A stretch of DNA of 64,000 nucleotides, from the NCBI GenBank assembly GCA_012840925.1, contig DUVS01000027.1, positions 1-64,000 on the forward strand. The letters run 5' to 3'. Positions within the stretch are counted from its first letter, which is position 1. The number at the start of each line of letters is the position of its first letter. This DNA comes from Bacillota bacterium (GTDB taxonomy: Bacteria > Bacillota > Limnochordia > Darwinibacteriales > DTU012). Of this stretch, positions 46,060 to 55,094 are shown one piece after another. Both the position numbers and the translations under genes were made by a program. Under the pieces are notes generated by a model, which was not told the origin of the DNA, made no database searches, and saw nothing but the letters and a program-made list of their open reading frames with translations.

Positions 46060-46899
46060 TTAACCGGCCTTTTTAGCTTTGATCTCTGGCTTCCCCTCTT
46101 GTTCTTCGATGGTGTGCACGGGGCATACAGCCACGCATTTCCGGCAAACGGTACATTTATCATAATCAATTTGTGCCAGATTGTTGGTAACGGTTATGGC
46201 ATCATAAGGGCATTCCTTTTCACAGCGCCGGCACGCAATGCACCCTACTTTGCAAACCTGGCGTACTTCTTTACCAGGGGCAAATGAACGGCAGCGAATG
46301 TGAACACCGTATTCTTCACCCACCAGGATGATGATGTCCCGGGGACACGCCTCAACACATTTTCCGCATCCGGTACACTTCTCTTCAATCACAACGGGCA
46401 GCCCGTTTTCATTCATATACATGGCATTAAACGGGCAGACCTCAACGCAGGTCCCTCCGCCAAGGCAGCCGTAGGTGCAGCCTTTGTCGCCGCCCTGGAT
46501 GATATTCATGATGCGGCAATCATTCGGCCCGTCATACTCAGCCCGTTGGGTTGCTTCAGCACAACCACCCTTACACAGAACCTGGGCTACTTTGCGCTCT
46601 GGGGCATTTCCGCTGGCGGTGCCCATGATCTCCGCTATTTTGCTGGCAACGTCTATTCCTCCGACAGGACAGCCGTTGACCGGTGCCTTACCTTCGGCTA
46701 TCGCTTCAGCCAGACTGCGGCAGCCAGCAAACCCGCACGCTCCACAGTTGACACCAGGCAAAGCAATTTCTATTTCTTCGATTCTCTCATCGACTTGCAC
46801 CGCGAATTTCTTGGCAGCAATAACAAGCCCAACCGATAAGACAATCCCTAATCCACCCATACTTGCTAATGCGACAAGGGAATTATACAATTCCTTCAC
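46060..46899 (-). CDS. rnfB: Rnf electron transport complex subunit B
   Basis: LPGVNCGACGFAGCRSLAEAI; multiple CxxCxxCxxxCP ferredoxin motifs. Confidence 0.96.
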   Translation of the reverse strand: MKELYNSLVALASMGGLGIVLSVGLVIAAKKFAVQVDERIEEIEIALPGVNCGACGFAGCRSLAEAIAEGKAPVNGCPVGGIDVASKIAEIMGTASGNAPERKVAQVLCKGGCAEATQRAEYDGPNDCRIMNIIQGGDKGCTYGCLGGGTCVEVCPFNAMYMNENGLPVVIEEKCTGCGKCVEACPRDIIILVGEEYGVHIRCRSFAPGKEVRQVCKVGCIACRRCEKECPYDAITVTNNLAQIDYDKCTVCRKCVAVCPVHTIEEQEGKPEIKAKKAG

Positions 46900-46913
46900 T
46901 CCTTATCCAATTC

Positions 46914-47486
46914 CTAGATCATCCCCGCAAAACCACTAAAGGCCAGCGATAACAACCCGGCTGTTATCAGGGCAATTGCTGCTCCCTTAAGGGGCTTGGG
47001 AATATCGGCAAACTCAAGTTCTTCTCGAATTCCAGCCATCAGGATTAGGGCTAATGTAAACCCGACTCCGGCTCCAAATCCATATACTAATGATTCACCA
47101 AGATTATAACTGCGCAATACGGCATTCAAGGACAAACCTAAGACAGCACAGTTCGTAGTGATCAAGGGGAGGAAGATACCCATAGCCCTGTAGAGCCCGG
47201 GGATGGACTTGTGCAAAAACATCTCAACCAGCTGAACCAGCGCTGCAATCACTAGGATGAATGACAATGTCCGCAAATAGACCAAATCAAGGGGCACCAA
47301 GATAAAATGTTCAATCAACCAGGATGCCAAGGCAGCCATAACCATCACAAATGTGGTGGCAATACCCATTCCGACTGAGGTTGAAACCTGCTTGGAAACA
47401 CCCAGAAACGGACAGATGCCTAAGAACTGCACCAAGACAAAGTTATTGACGATGACAGTACCGATAAACAGAAGCAAATACTCCAC
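46914..47486 (-). CDS. rnfA: Rnf electron transport complex subunit A
   Basis: [49 protein letters not shown]. Confidence 0.96.
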   Translation of the reverse strand: MEYLLLFIGTVIVNNFVLVQFLGICPFLGVSKQVSTSVGMGIATTFVMVMAALASWLIEHFILVPLDLVYLRTLSFILVIAALVQLVEMFLHKSIPGLYRAMGIFLPLITTNCAVLGLSLNAVLRSYNLGESLVYGFGAGVGFTLALILMAGIREELEFADIPKPLKGAAIALITAGLLSLAFSGFAGMI

Positions 47487-47497
47487 ACTCTTCCCCC

Positions 47498-48130
47498 CTA
47501 GCTAGCGGTTTTTTGCTGATTAGCTCTGGTTCTCTGAGCTATTTTATCACTGATGATATTCATCAATGCCAGCAAAACTCCCAATGTGATAAACGCACCA
47601 GGTGGCGAGGTCAGGATCGCAAACGGTGTAAATCCATCAGGGGCTACAGAGAAACCAAAAATTGTTCCCGAACCCAAAAGTTCCCTGATTGAACCGATCA
47701 AAGTCAACCCCCAGGTGAAACCTAAACCCATTCCTAATGCGTCAAACGCTGACCAGATTACAGGCATTTTGGAAGCGTAGGCCTCCGCCCGGCCTAGAAT
47801 GATACAATTGACTACGATCAGAGGAATAAACACACCTAATGCCTCATGCAGATCAGGTGTATAAGCCTGCATTAGGTAGTCTACTGTTGTAACAAAAGTG
47901 GCAATGACAATAATATAAGCCGGAATCCTGACTCCCCCGGGGATCACTTTTTTAAGCATGCTGATCAATAAACTTGAACAGATCAGTACGAAAGTAGTGG
48001 CTATGGCCATACCCATACCGTTAATAGCACTCGTGGTCACAGCCAAAGTAGGACACATGCCGATCATGATCCGAAAAGTTGGATGCTCATCCCACAGACC
48101 CCGCAGAAAGTCCTTAATCATCTTATTCAT
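47498..48130 (-). CDS. rnfE: Rnf electron transport complex subunit E
   Basis: [59 protein letters not shown]. Confidence 0.96.
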   Translation of the reverse strand: MNKMIKDFLRGLWDEHPTFRIMIGMCPTLAVTTSAINGMGMAIATTFVLICSSLLISMLKKVIPGGVRIPAYIIVIATFVTTVDYLMQAYTPDLHEALGVFIPLIVVNCIILGRAEAYASKMPVIWSAFDALGMGLGFTWGLTLIGSIRELLGSGTIFGFSVAPDGFTPFAILTSPPGAFITLGVLLALMNIISDKIAQRTRANQQKTAS

Positions 48131-48731
48131 TGGTTATCGCCTCCTTGTAGGCCTGCAATGCATTGCTCAAATCTCTGTTGACAGCCTCGGTCACCGCCCT
48201 TGAAGATACTGTAGCACCTGTAATCCTATCAATATCTTGCCCAAGGGCAATAGGATCAGCTGTGCCTTTGCCTACAAACTGATTGCGAAAACTCTCGTTT
48301 TCGATCAGACTGCCGATATTCGGCGTCTCAACATGCTCCAAAATCGCCACACCTGATATCAATTCACTAGTGTGGTTCACTCCTACCATAATCTTGATAA
48401 TCCCGCCGTAACCAACACCCTCACAGACATAGGCAAAACCAACAGGATCACCATTTTCGTCCAATCCTTGAAAAAGCAGCAGCGGATCACTGTCACTGCC
48501 GGGTTTGCTTCGCAAAGTGGAACGATCGTCTTCCAAACCGCCTACAGGATGTGCTTCAATCACCCTAAAATCAACCGCTCCGGGTAAAGCCGCCAAAATA
48601 CTGCCTCGCAAGGCCTGTGCTTTACCAAGTTGTATCCGATCGTAGGTTAAATGATAGACTTGTGCCAGTAATAACCCTGATATCATTGCGATTATGGTTA
48701 ATACCACGATCATCTTGGCTGATTCATTCAT
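48123..48731 (-). CDS. rnfG: Rnf electron transport complex subunit G (FMN-binding)
   Basis: TM anchor; ..DRITGATVSSRAVTEAVNRDL flavinylation motif. Confidence 0.93.
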   Translation of the reverse strand: MNESAKMIVVLTIIAMISGLLLAQVYHLTYDRIQLGKAQALRGSILAALPGAVDFRVIEAHPVGGLEDDRSTLRSKPGSDSDPLLLFQGLDENGDPVGFAYVCEGVGYGGIIKIMVGVNHTSELISGVAILEHVETPNIGSLIENESFRNQFVGKGTADPIALGQDIDRITGATVSSRAVTEAVNRDLSNALQAYKEAITNE

Positions 48732-49642
48732 GCCTGCTTCACCCCCTGGCCATAAATCCGGGGACGTGTCCACCGATTGATTAACGGTGTAAATGCATTC
48801 ATCAACAAGATGCTGTAAGTCAATCCCTCAGGCAAACTACCCCAGAATCTGATCAATACCAAGACCAAGCCGCAGCCAATGCCAAAAATCCACCGCCCTA
48901 CCGGAGTAATCGGCGATGTGACCATGTCAGTGGCCATAAACACGGCACCAAACAAAAGACTGCCGCTGAGTAACTGGTAAGCTACATCTTGTCCAAACAC
49001 AAAGGATAATACCGCCACCGTACCCAGAAAACCAACAGGAATCCGATAATCCAAAACCCCGCGATAAAACAGAAATACTCCACCTAAAAGAATGGCCAGC
49101 GCTGAAGTTTCGCCAAGCGAACCTGGTACAGTACCGAAAAACAATTCCGCATACGATACTTGTCCGCTCACTAAAGGGGTGGCGCTGGTGACTGCATCTG
49201 TAAACGGCATGGTCCAAGTGGTCATTTGCGACGTAAAGGACGCCACCAAAACAGCCCGGCCAACCAATGCTGGATTGAATGGATTTGCTCCTAAACCGCC
49301 AAAAACCTGTTTGCCAATGACGATGGCAATAAACGAACCTAGGATGGCCATCCAAGTGGGCAGTGACGGAGGCAAACTTAAACCGAGCAGCATTCCGGTG
49401 ACAAGCGCGCTTCCATCCCAAATTGTGATTGGTTTGCGCCTGATGGCCAGAAACAGTGCTTCAGATCCAACCGCAACCAGTATGCTGACAAGCACCAGAC
49501 GAACGCTGTTGAATCCAAAGAAGTAAGTCGCAGCAGCCCATACAGGTACCAATGCGGCGACGACTGTCAGCATTATTTTTTCAGTCGTGTCCTCATCCCG
49601 AATATGTGGTGAGGGAGAAAGTACTAAGCGTGAATCTTCCAC
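48728..49642 (-). CDS. rnfD: Rnf electron transport complex subunit D
   Basis: SPHIRDEDTTEKIMLTVVAALVPVWAAATYFFG..GLGANPFNPALVGRAVLVASF..TDAVTSATPL. Confidence 0.96.
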   Translation of the reverse strand: MEDSRLVLSPSPHIRDEDTTEKIMLTVVAALVPVWAAATYFFGFNSVRLVLVSILVAVGSEALFLAIRRKPITIWDGSALVTGMLLGLSLPPSLPTWMAILGSFIAIVIGKQVFGGLGANPFNPALVGRAVLVASFTSQMTTWTMPFTDAVTSATPLVSGQVSYAELFFGTVPGSLGETSALAILLGGVFLFYRGVLDYRIPVGFLGTVAVLSFVFGQDVAYQLLSGSLLFGAVFMATDMVTSPITPVGRWIFGIGCGLVLVLIRFWGSLPEGLTYSILLMNAFTPLINRWTRPRIYGQGVKQA

Positions 49643-49660
49643 TATTGATCCTCCTAACTA

Positions 49661-50986
49661 TCAGCTAGTCTGGCGTCTTTGTAATTCAGCAATCTCAGTT
49701 TTTGCCAGCCTGATCCAACTTAACAACGCGCGCTTGGAAGGGCAGATATAAGTGCAGCACCCACATTCAATGCAATCCATTGCGCCATAGTCCTCAGCCT
49801 CATCCCACATGGCATTCATGGCAAACTTCTCAATAGTGACCGGCATCAAGTAAACCGGACAAACATCAACGCAGCGCGCACATTTAATACACGGCATGGG
49901 ATCAAACTCTTTGGTAACCTTGTTGGAAAGGACCAGAATTCCAGCTACGCCTTTTACAATAGGTACATTAAGGTCAAACTGGGCCAGGCCCATCATCGGC
50001 CCACCGGCAATTACTTTCCCCGGTTCACCCGCAAACCCGCCTGCAGCATCAATTATATCCCTGAATGGTGTACCTATTCTCACCAGGTAATTGGCAGGTT
50101 CCTTGATTCCATCTCCTGTTACCGTAATCACCCGCTCAATCAGGGGTTGTCCATGCTTGCAGGCTTTGGCTACAGCCCATGCAGTCCCGACATTGTTAAC
50201 CAAGACTCCACACTGAGCTGGTAAACCATGCTCCGGAACTTCGCGGTTGAGCACTGCCTTAATCAGTTGTTTTTCACCACCAGCAGGATACTTGACAACC
50301 AATGCCACGACTTCAATGGCATTGGATCCCGCCAAGGCTCGCATCTTCCGCAGCGCTTCCGGTTTATTGGCTTCAACGGCAATGATTATTTTCTCCGCAC
50401 CGCAAGCCTTGGCCAGAAGTTTAGCACCGAGAATTACATCTTCAGTGTATTCCTCCATCAACTTTTGATCCGCAGTCAAATATGGCTCACATTCACTGCC
50501 GTTAATCAGCAGATACTCTATTTTGCATCCTTGAGGCGGATTCACCTTAGCCGCTGTTGGAAAAGCAGCTCCTCCCAAACCTACTATTCCAGCGGCCTCA
50601 ATCCGCTGTCTTATTTCCCCACTGGACAATTGGATTGGATCAGGATGCCCTGCCATTGGCACCTTAGCATCTTGGCCGTCATTTTCAATAACAACCGATA
50701 GGACTTCCCGTCCATTAATTGATTGTCGCGGTTCTACTGCCACCACGGTCCCGGAAACAGACGCATGTACAGCGGCGGAAATCGTACCTGCAGATCTGCC
50801 GATTTCCTGGCCGACCAGTACTGAATCGCCTTTTGTCACAAGCGGTTCAGCTGGAGCACCAGCATGTTGAGCCAGGGGTATCACTACCTCATTAGGTGCT
50901 GGCAGAACCTTGATTGGCTTGTCCCCGGTGATGTGCTTGTTGTACTCTGGATGCACACCACCTCTAAAATTCTTTACCTTCACCAT
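49661..50986 (-). CDS. rnfC: Rnf electron transport complex subunit C
   Basis: FRGGVHPEYNKHITGDKPI..GIVGLGGAAFPTAAKVNPP..; CIKCARCVDVCPVYLMP, CIECGCCTYICPSKRALLSWIRLAK. Confidence 0.96.
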   Translation of the reverse strand: MVKVKNFRGGVHPEYNKHITGDKPIKVLPAPNEVVIPLAQHAGAPAEPLVTKGDSVLVGQEIGRSAGTISAAVHASVSGTVVAVEPRQSINGREVLSVVIENDGQDAKVPMAGHPDPIQLSSGEIRQRIEAAGIVGLGGAAFPTAAKVNPPQGCKIEYLLINGSECEPYLTADQKLMEEYTEDVILGAKLLAKACGAEKIIIAVEANKPEALRKMRALAGSNAIEVVALVVKYPAGGEKQLIKAVLNREVPEHGLPAQCGVLVNNVGTAWAVAKACKHGQPLIERVITVTGDGIKEPANYLVRIGTPFRDIIDAAGGFAGEPGKVIAGGPMMGLAQFDLNVPIVKGVAGILVLSNKVTKEFDPMPCIKCARCVDVCPVYLMPVTIEKFAMNAMWDEAEDYGAMDCIECGCCTYICPSKRALLSWIRLAKTEIAELQRRQTS

Positions 50987-51012
50987 TTCTCACCTCAAAC
51001 CCGTTTCATTGT

Positions 51013-51474
51013 TCACTCACCTAAAACGTTCTTGAAACCCAGCTGCCGCCATGCTTCGTATAATACGATGGCAACCGTATTAGCAAGATTTAAGGAGCGA
51101 GGGTTAACCATTGGAATCGATATGTGATTGTCGGGACAATCTCTAAATAAATCAAAGGGAAGCCCCTTGGTTTCGCTGCCAAACACCAAACAATCATTTG
51201 CATGGTATTGGACATCGGTGTAAAGCCGGTTGCTGCCGGTTTCAACAAAAAACAGCCTGCGCGCTGCCCCACTCATCAGGAATGCATTCCAGCTATCGTG
51301 GACCTGCCACTCCAACTTGTCCCAATAATCGAGTCCAGCACGCTTGAGCCGCTTGTCATCGAGGAAAAACCCTAAAGGCCTGACCAGATGCAAGCGACAG
51401 GCTGTAACTGCACAAAGCCTGGCAATGTTTCCTGTATTGGCTGGGATCTCAGGCTCAAACAGTACTATATGCAC
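51013..51474 (-). CDS. trmL: tRNA (cytidine(34)-2'-O)-methyltransferase (SPOUT)
   Basis: MHIVLFEPEIPANTGNIARLCAVTACRLHLVRPLGF..LDYWDKLEW..CLVFGSETKGLP..RSLNLANTVAIVLYEAWRQLGF. Confidence 0.95.
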   Translation of the reverse strand: MHIVLFEPEIPANTGNIARLCAVTACRLHLVRPLGFFLDDKRLKRAGLDYWDKLEWQVHDSWNAFLMSGAARRLFFVETGSNRLYTDVQYHANDCLVFGSETKGLPFDLFRDCPDNHISIPMVNPRSLNLANTVAIVLYEAWRQLGFKNVLGE

Positions 51475-51553
51475 TTGATTCCAATTCCCCTTTAATAATC
51501 ACTACCAAACTCAATTATAACTCAAGCTAGTCAACAAAGCAACATAGAGACAA

Positions 51554-52324
51554 TCATATTTTGAAAGCATAACTCACGTACCACTGTACTTGATTCTCCT
51601 GCCATTTTATGTTAACTTCAACAGGATAATCAGCACCTTTCCAAATCAGTCCCAAACCTATTTCATAGTCTGTATTCATCGTACCAGTCAGAGTAAGGCT
51701 GTCAGCTAGCGTCAGACTTGCTCCATAGTCCAAAATGCTGTGCTTAAAATCGTAAGTGGCAAAAAGCTGAGACTGCGTTTGGGAACTTGAAGGCAGTTCA
51801 TAGGCCAGGCCGAAGGCCATTAACCCGGTACCAAATTCAAGTTGAGTCTTCAGTACACCATTGCTGCGGAACTCCACATAGGGCATCAAACGGAGCAGCG
51901 GCTTGCCTAACAGATTCACTTCCCCTTCAATTCCATAGGCTAGCTTTCCACTCAACTGCTTAAACTCGCCCCTGACTCCTAACCTGGGATCAGCCATGAG
52001 ATCCCTGTGGAAATCTGGATTTCCACCATGTGCCCTGATAGAGTATTTAACATTGCCCATAAACACTTCCCTACCAGCTTGAACATAGCCCAAGAGCTTG
52101 GGAGTCCGGTTGGTTACCGCTAATAACCCGGAAACTACATCTTCCTGGTAACCGATGAATCCAAGCAAGCGGCGAGCTGTAGACTCGGTCTCGACCCCTG
52201 CAAACCACTCTGCGCCGGTATATCCAACAAGCAACCTCGATTGAGCATGAGCCGCGCCCGACAGCAGTGAAACGGCCATCAGTACGCAAACGATAGTTAC
52301 AGCAACCTTAGCGGTTCTAAACAT
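51554..52324 (-). CDS. Exported strand-rich protein, putative outer-membrane-type beta-barrel
   Basis: Signal peptide (..SGAAHAQS); mature region of alternating amphipathic strands (LRLMPYVEFRSNGVLKTQLEFGTGLMAFGLAYEL..SQLFATYDFKHSILDYGASLTLADSLTLTGTMNTDYEIGLGLIW..QWYVSYAFKI). Confidence 0.6.
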   Translation of the reverse strand: MFRTAKVAVTIVCVLMAVSLLSGAAHAQSRLLVGYTGAEWFAGVETESTARRLLGFIGYQEDVVSGLLAVTNRTPKLLGYVQAGREVFMGNVKYSIRAHGGNPDFHRDLMADPRLGVRGEFKQLSGKLAYGIEGEVNLLGKPLLRLMPYVEFRSNGVLKTQLEFGTGLMAFGLAYELPSSSQTQSQLFATYDFKHSILDYGASLTLADSLTLTGTMNTDYEIGLGLIWKGADYPVEVNIKWQENQVQWYVSYAFKI

Positions 52325-52336
52325 CCACGATCCTCC

Positions 52337-53032
52337 CTAGAATTTCATGATAGGAACATCAGGCAGGTTCCGCAACTCTTCAGCAGGAATACCCATGTTC
52401 AATTCGTACTCCCTGATTACCATCTTGCCTAAACATACATCCCCCTCATAATACTCAATCCTGTAAGGCATGTAGTTGGCATCGATCCAGACATACTGCA
52501 CTGCAAGGCGCGGATTTGTGGCTGCTGATCCTAGAAGCGGCACTTGTTCACCAAGGTCCGTGACTTTGACTCGGTAATTCAAACCCTGATCGGTAGGGAT
52601 AATCTCGTCAATCTCTCCCTGAATGCCACCGAGACTGAAGAGATGGTCCATATCGGCAAAGTCTAAGCTCAGTCCGAATTGCCCGGATGCAGTAGCCAAC
52701 GACTGGACAAGGATTTGGCCAAGCATAGGCATATAGATACTCACTTCTTCTTTCTCAGGATCGAAAAGGTAAATCTGGCCAACCACCAAATCGGGGGCCA
52801 ACATCTCCAATCGTGTCAATCGCCCTTCTTTACTTGTCTTCAGATCCAGGGTTGTGAAGGTAACCTGGCCAAACTGGACAACTTCCAGATCAACCACGGC
52901 ATGCATATCGAAAATACCATTCAGCTGCTGCTCCACATTGGCAGCCAACTGCTCAAAGGATAATCCTTGGGCATAGGCCGCAGCAGTTAAAATGATTATC
53001 ATGCAGCAAACCAAAATAAAGGACTTCTTCAT
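52337..53032 (-). CDS. Exported LolA-like (outer membrane lipoprotein-sorting fold) protein
   Basis: Signal peptide; ..GRLTRLEMLAPDLVVGQIYLFDPEKEEVSIYMPMLGQ...VQYVWIDANYMPYRIEYYEGDVCLGKMVIREYELNMGIPAEELRNLP. Confidence 0.65.
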   Translation of the reverse strand: MKKSFILVCCMIIILTAAAYAQGLSFEQLAANVEQQLNGIFDMHAVVDLEVVQFGQVTFTTLDLKTSKEGRLTRLEMLAPDLVVGQIYLFDPEKEEVSIYMPMLGQILVQSLATASGQFGLSLDFADMDHLFSLGGIQGEIDEIIPTDQGLNYRVKVTDLGEQVPLLGSAATNPRLAVQYVWIDANYMPYRIEYYEGDVCLGKMVIREYELNMGIPAEELRNLPDVPIMKF

Positions 53033-53051
53033 GGAAACCACCTTTCTCATT

Positions 53052-54431
53052 TCATAATTCCAGATTGCTAGGGCGCCTGAATCTAAAAGGATCATTGGCA
53101 TCCTGGCCAACCTGCGGCATCAGCCGGGGTTTACGTTCGATGACTTGGGGAAGCGGATCAGGAAGCCTGATTGATTCTATTTTTGGTGCTTCGATCCGAT
53201 AATAGTCACCGGTGCTGTCTCTTAGGATGATTCCGGATTTCTGCCATGCCACAATTTCCGCATCCAACCTGCAATTCAGGTTTAACCGTGTTATTTCACC
53301 CAGATAGCCGACCCAGGTGTCAACCCCGTCCTTGGTCCTTAGCTGATACACAAGCCTGGTGCTGTGGGGATCGAAGTAAAGGTTGCTGATCTGTCCACTA
53401 TGTCCCAGCGTCCAGCGTTCAATTACACTCCCTTGCCGGTTCCAAATCCATACATCGCCTTGGCCTTGGTCCCAGACTGCTCCGGCAATCAGTGCTCCGT
53501 CAGGAGCAAATGCCAAATCATTGACAACCAGATCATCGAGCCATCGAACAAACTCTTGATTCTGCTGATCATAGAGTGTATATGACTGTAAGGGGGAAGC
53601 ATCCTCCTGGGTTTTGCTCACAATCAAATACCGGTGCAAGGGATCTGTCTGTTTACTGTCCTCAAAAGCCAGAACATCAGATATCAGCTGCGGTGAAGAC
53701 CAGTAGTCGCCGACACTAGCCAACAGCTGCTGAATCCGAATGCTGGGATCCGGGTGTGAGTTGAAGATTGCTCCTACCTCTTGAGCTTTGGGAAGCTCCT
53801 GCAAATCGGACAACATATGAATAATTCCCGTTGGATCAAATCCCGCCATTACCAGATATCTCTGCGCATGGTGATCCGCTTCCAGTTCAGCTTCCCGGCT
53901 GTATCCCGATTGAACTACTTCAATCAGCGCTTGAGTGGCAGTATGGACCTCTTGGGTTGTGGGTACTTCCAGCACGAGTTTACCAACTTCAACCAGCACG
54001 CTTAAGCCAAGGCGGCGCAGAAGTGCATTCATTCCATGTTTGTTCACAATATGGGCAATCTCGTGGGCCAGAGCTCCAGCAATCCGTTGATCATCCTTTC
54101 CCACGAGTTTCAACAAACCTTTGGTGATAAAGACATAGCCTCCAGGAAGTGAGAAAGCGTTGATTTCGTAAGAGTCCAAAACGGCCAATACATAGCTCCC
54201 ATTTCCGTTCACAACCGCTGTAAGCCTGTCAAAAATAGCCTTTAGCCTTAAATAATCATGCATTGGGACCTGAGCTTCGCCGCCGTATGCTGCCAGCAGT
54301 TGTTCTTTGGCCGACTCACCAACCGCTTTTTCAAACCGGCTGAACGTAGTTGGCTGGCTTGCACCGGCAAAGGCAGACAATAAGGCCATGCCAACCAGAA
54401 CTACAACCACGAAAAGAGCTGAGACCTTCAC
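53052..54431 (-). CDS. Exported M48 family metalloprotease with C-terminal propeller-like region
   Basis: Signal peptide; SLPGGYVFITKGLLKLVG..ALAHEIAHIVNKHGM (HExxH) ..AELEADHHAQRYLVMAGFDPTGIIHML; C-term ~200 aa with WD/PD40-like strands. Confidence 0.9.
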   Translation of the reverse strand: MKVSALFVVVVLVGMALLSAFAGASQPTTFSRFEKAVGESAKEQLLAAYGGEAQVPMHDYLRLKAIFDRLTAVVNGNGSYVLAVLDSYEINAFSLPGGYVFITKGLLKLVGKDDQRIAGALAHEIAHIVNKHGMNALLRRLGLSVLVEVGKLVLEVPTTQEVHTATQALIEVVQSGYSREAELEADHHAQRYLVMAGFDPTGIIHMLSDLQELPKAQEVGAIFNSHPDPSIRIQQLLASVGDYWSSPQLISDVLAFEDSKQTDPLHRYLIVSKTQEDASPLQSYTLYDQQNQEFVRWLDDLVVNDLAFAPDGALIAGAVWDQGQGDVWIWNRQGSVIERWTLGHSGQISNLYFDPHSTRLVYQLRTKDGVDTWVGYLGEITRLNLNCRLDAEIVAWQKSGIILRDSTGDYYRIEAPKIESIRLPDPLPQVIERKPRLMPQVGQDANDPFRFRRPSNLEL

Positions 54432-54958
54432 TGACTCACCTCCCAGGTCAGGCTGGCGAGTATTGAATCAAATAGATCTTTGCTGTAAGCATAATGCGTC
54501 TTTGACTCACTAAAGGTGATAGTCAAACCTATTTGATTGACAATTGTAAAAATGCGGCATTCCGTTCGTTCTTTTCTCCCAAGGTAATCATATTCCACCA
54601 AAGCAGCTTTAACTCCGGCCAAGTCGATTAATCTTGGGGCGTTGACAAGCTCAAAACTGGTAAGGCCATAGTCGGCACTGTAATGCCCGAGCACCTGGGC
54701 TGCAAAATCCATGGGATCGCTAAACGAGATCTCCGGGAAATACTCAATATAGATCAGCTGGTCGTGTTCAGGGCCGTAAAATACCAACAGCTGCCGGCTG
54801 CTCTCGCCGGCTTGAAAGATCCATCCGGAGGGAATCATGAAATGAAAAAGCTGATACGGATCTGAAAACTTCATGTCCGCTTGTGATTCCGCTGTCACTC
54901 CTGTTGTGAGCATTAAAAGCACAACAGCACCGAAAATAACTGCGCGGCGCAGATCCAC
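54428..54958 (-). CDS. Exported PsbP/DUF1795-like protein
   Basis: Signal peptide; DPYQLFHFMIPSGWIFQAGESSRQLLVFYGPEHDQLIYIEYF...FSESKTHYAYSKDLFDSILASLTW; GTG start with AGGAGGG; overlaps downstream M48 start by 4 bp. Confidence 0.65.
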   Translation of the reverse strand: MDLRRAVIFGAVVLLMLTTGVTAESQADMKFSDPYQLFHFMIPSGWIFQAGESSRQLLVFYGPEHDQLIYIEYFPEISFSDPMDFAAQVLGHYSADYGLTSFELVNAPRLIDLAGVKAALVEYDYLGRKERTECRIFTIVNQIGLTITFSESKTHYAYSKDLFDSILASLTWEVSQ

Positions 54959-55094
54959 AGCTAAAACCCTCCTACTGAGCAATAATCCCCATGATATGAT
55001 TGCATTCTGCACGCTTGAATCCAAATCCTTCCGACTGAAATTTTCGACTGAAACGGCCTGCAAACGGATATCATATCGTTGAGGTGGAATATGA

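Noticed and set aside
46300-46939. Two long + strand ORFs (179 and 154 aa) opposite rnfB
   Set aside because: rnfB is certain from its Cys motifs; the antisense frames are open by codon-bias effect and carry no domain.
48927-49421. Antisense-frame ORF of 164 aa within rnfD
   Set aside because: Same-strand out-of-frame ORF in a confident rnfD; low-complexity translation with no domain.
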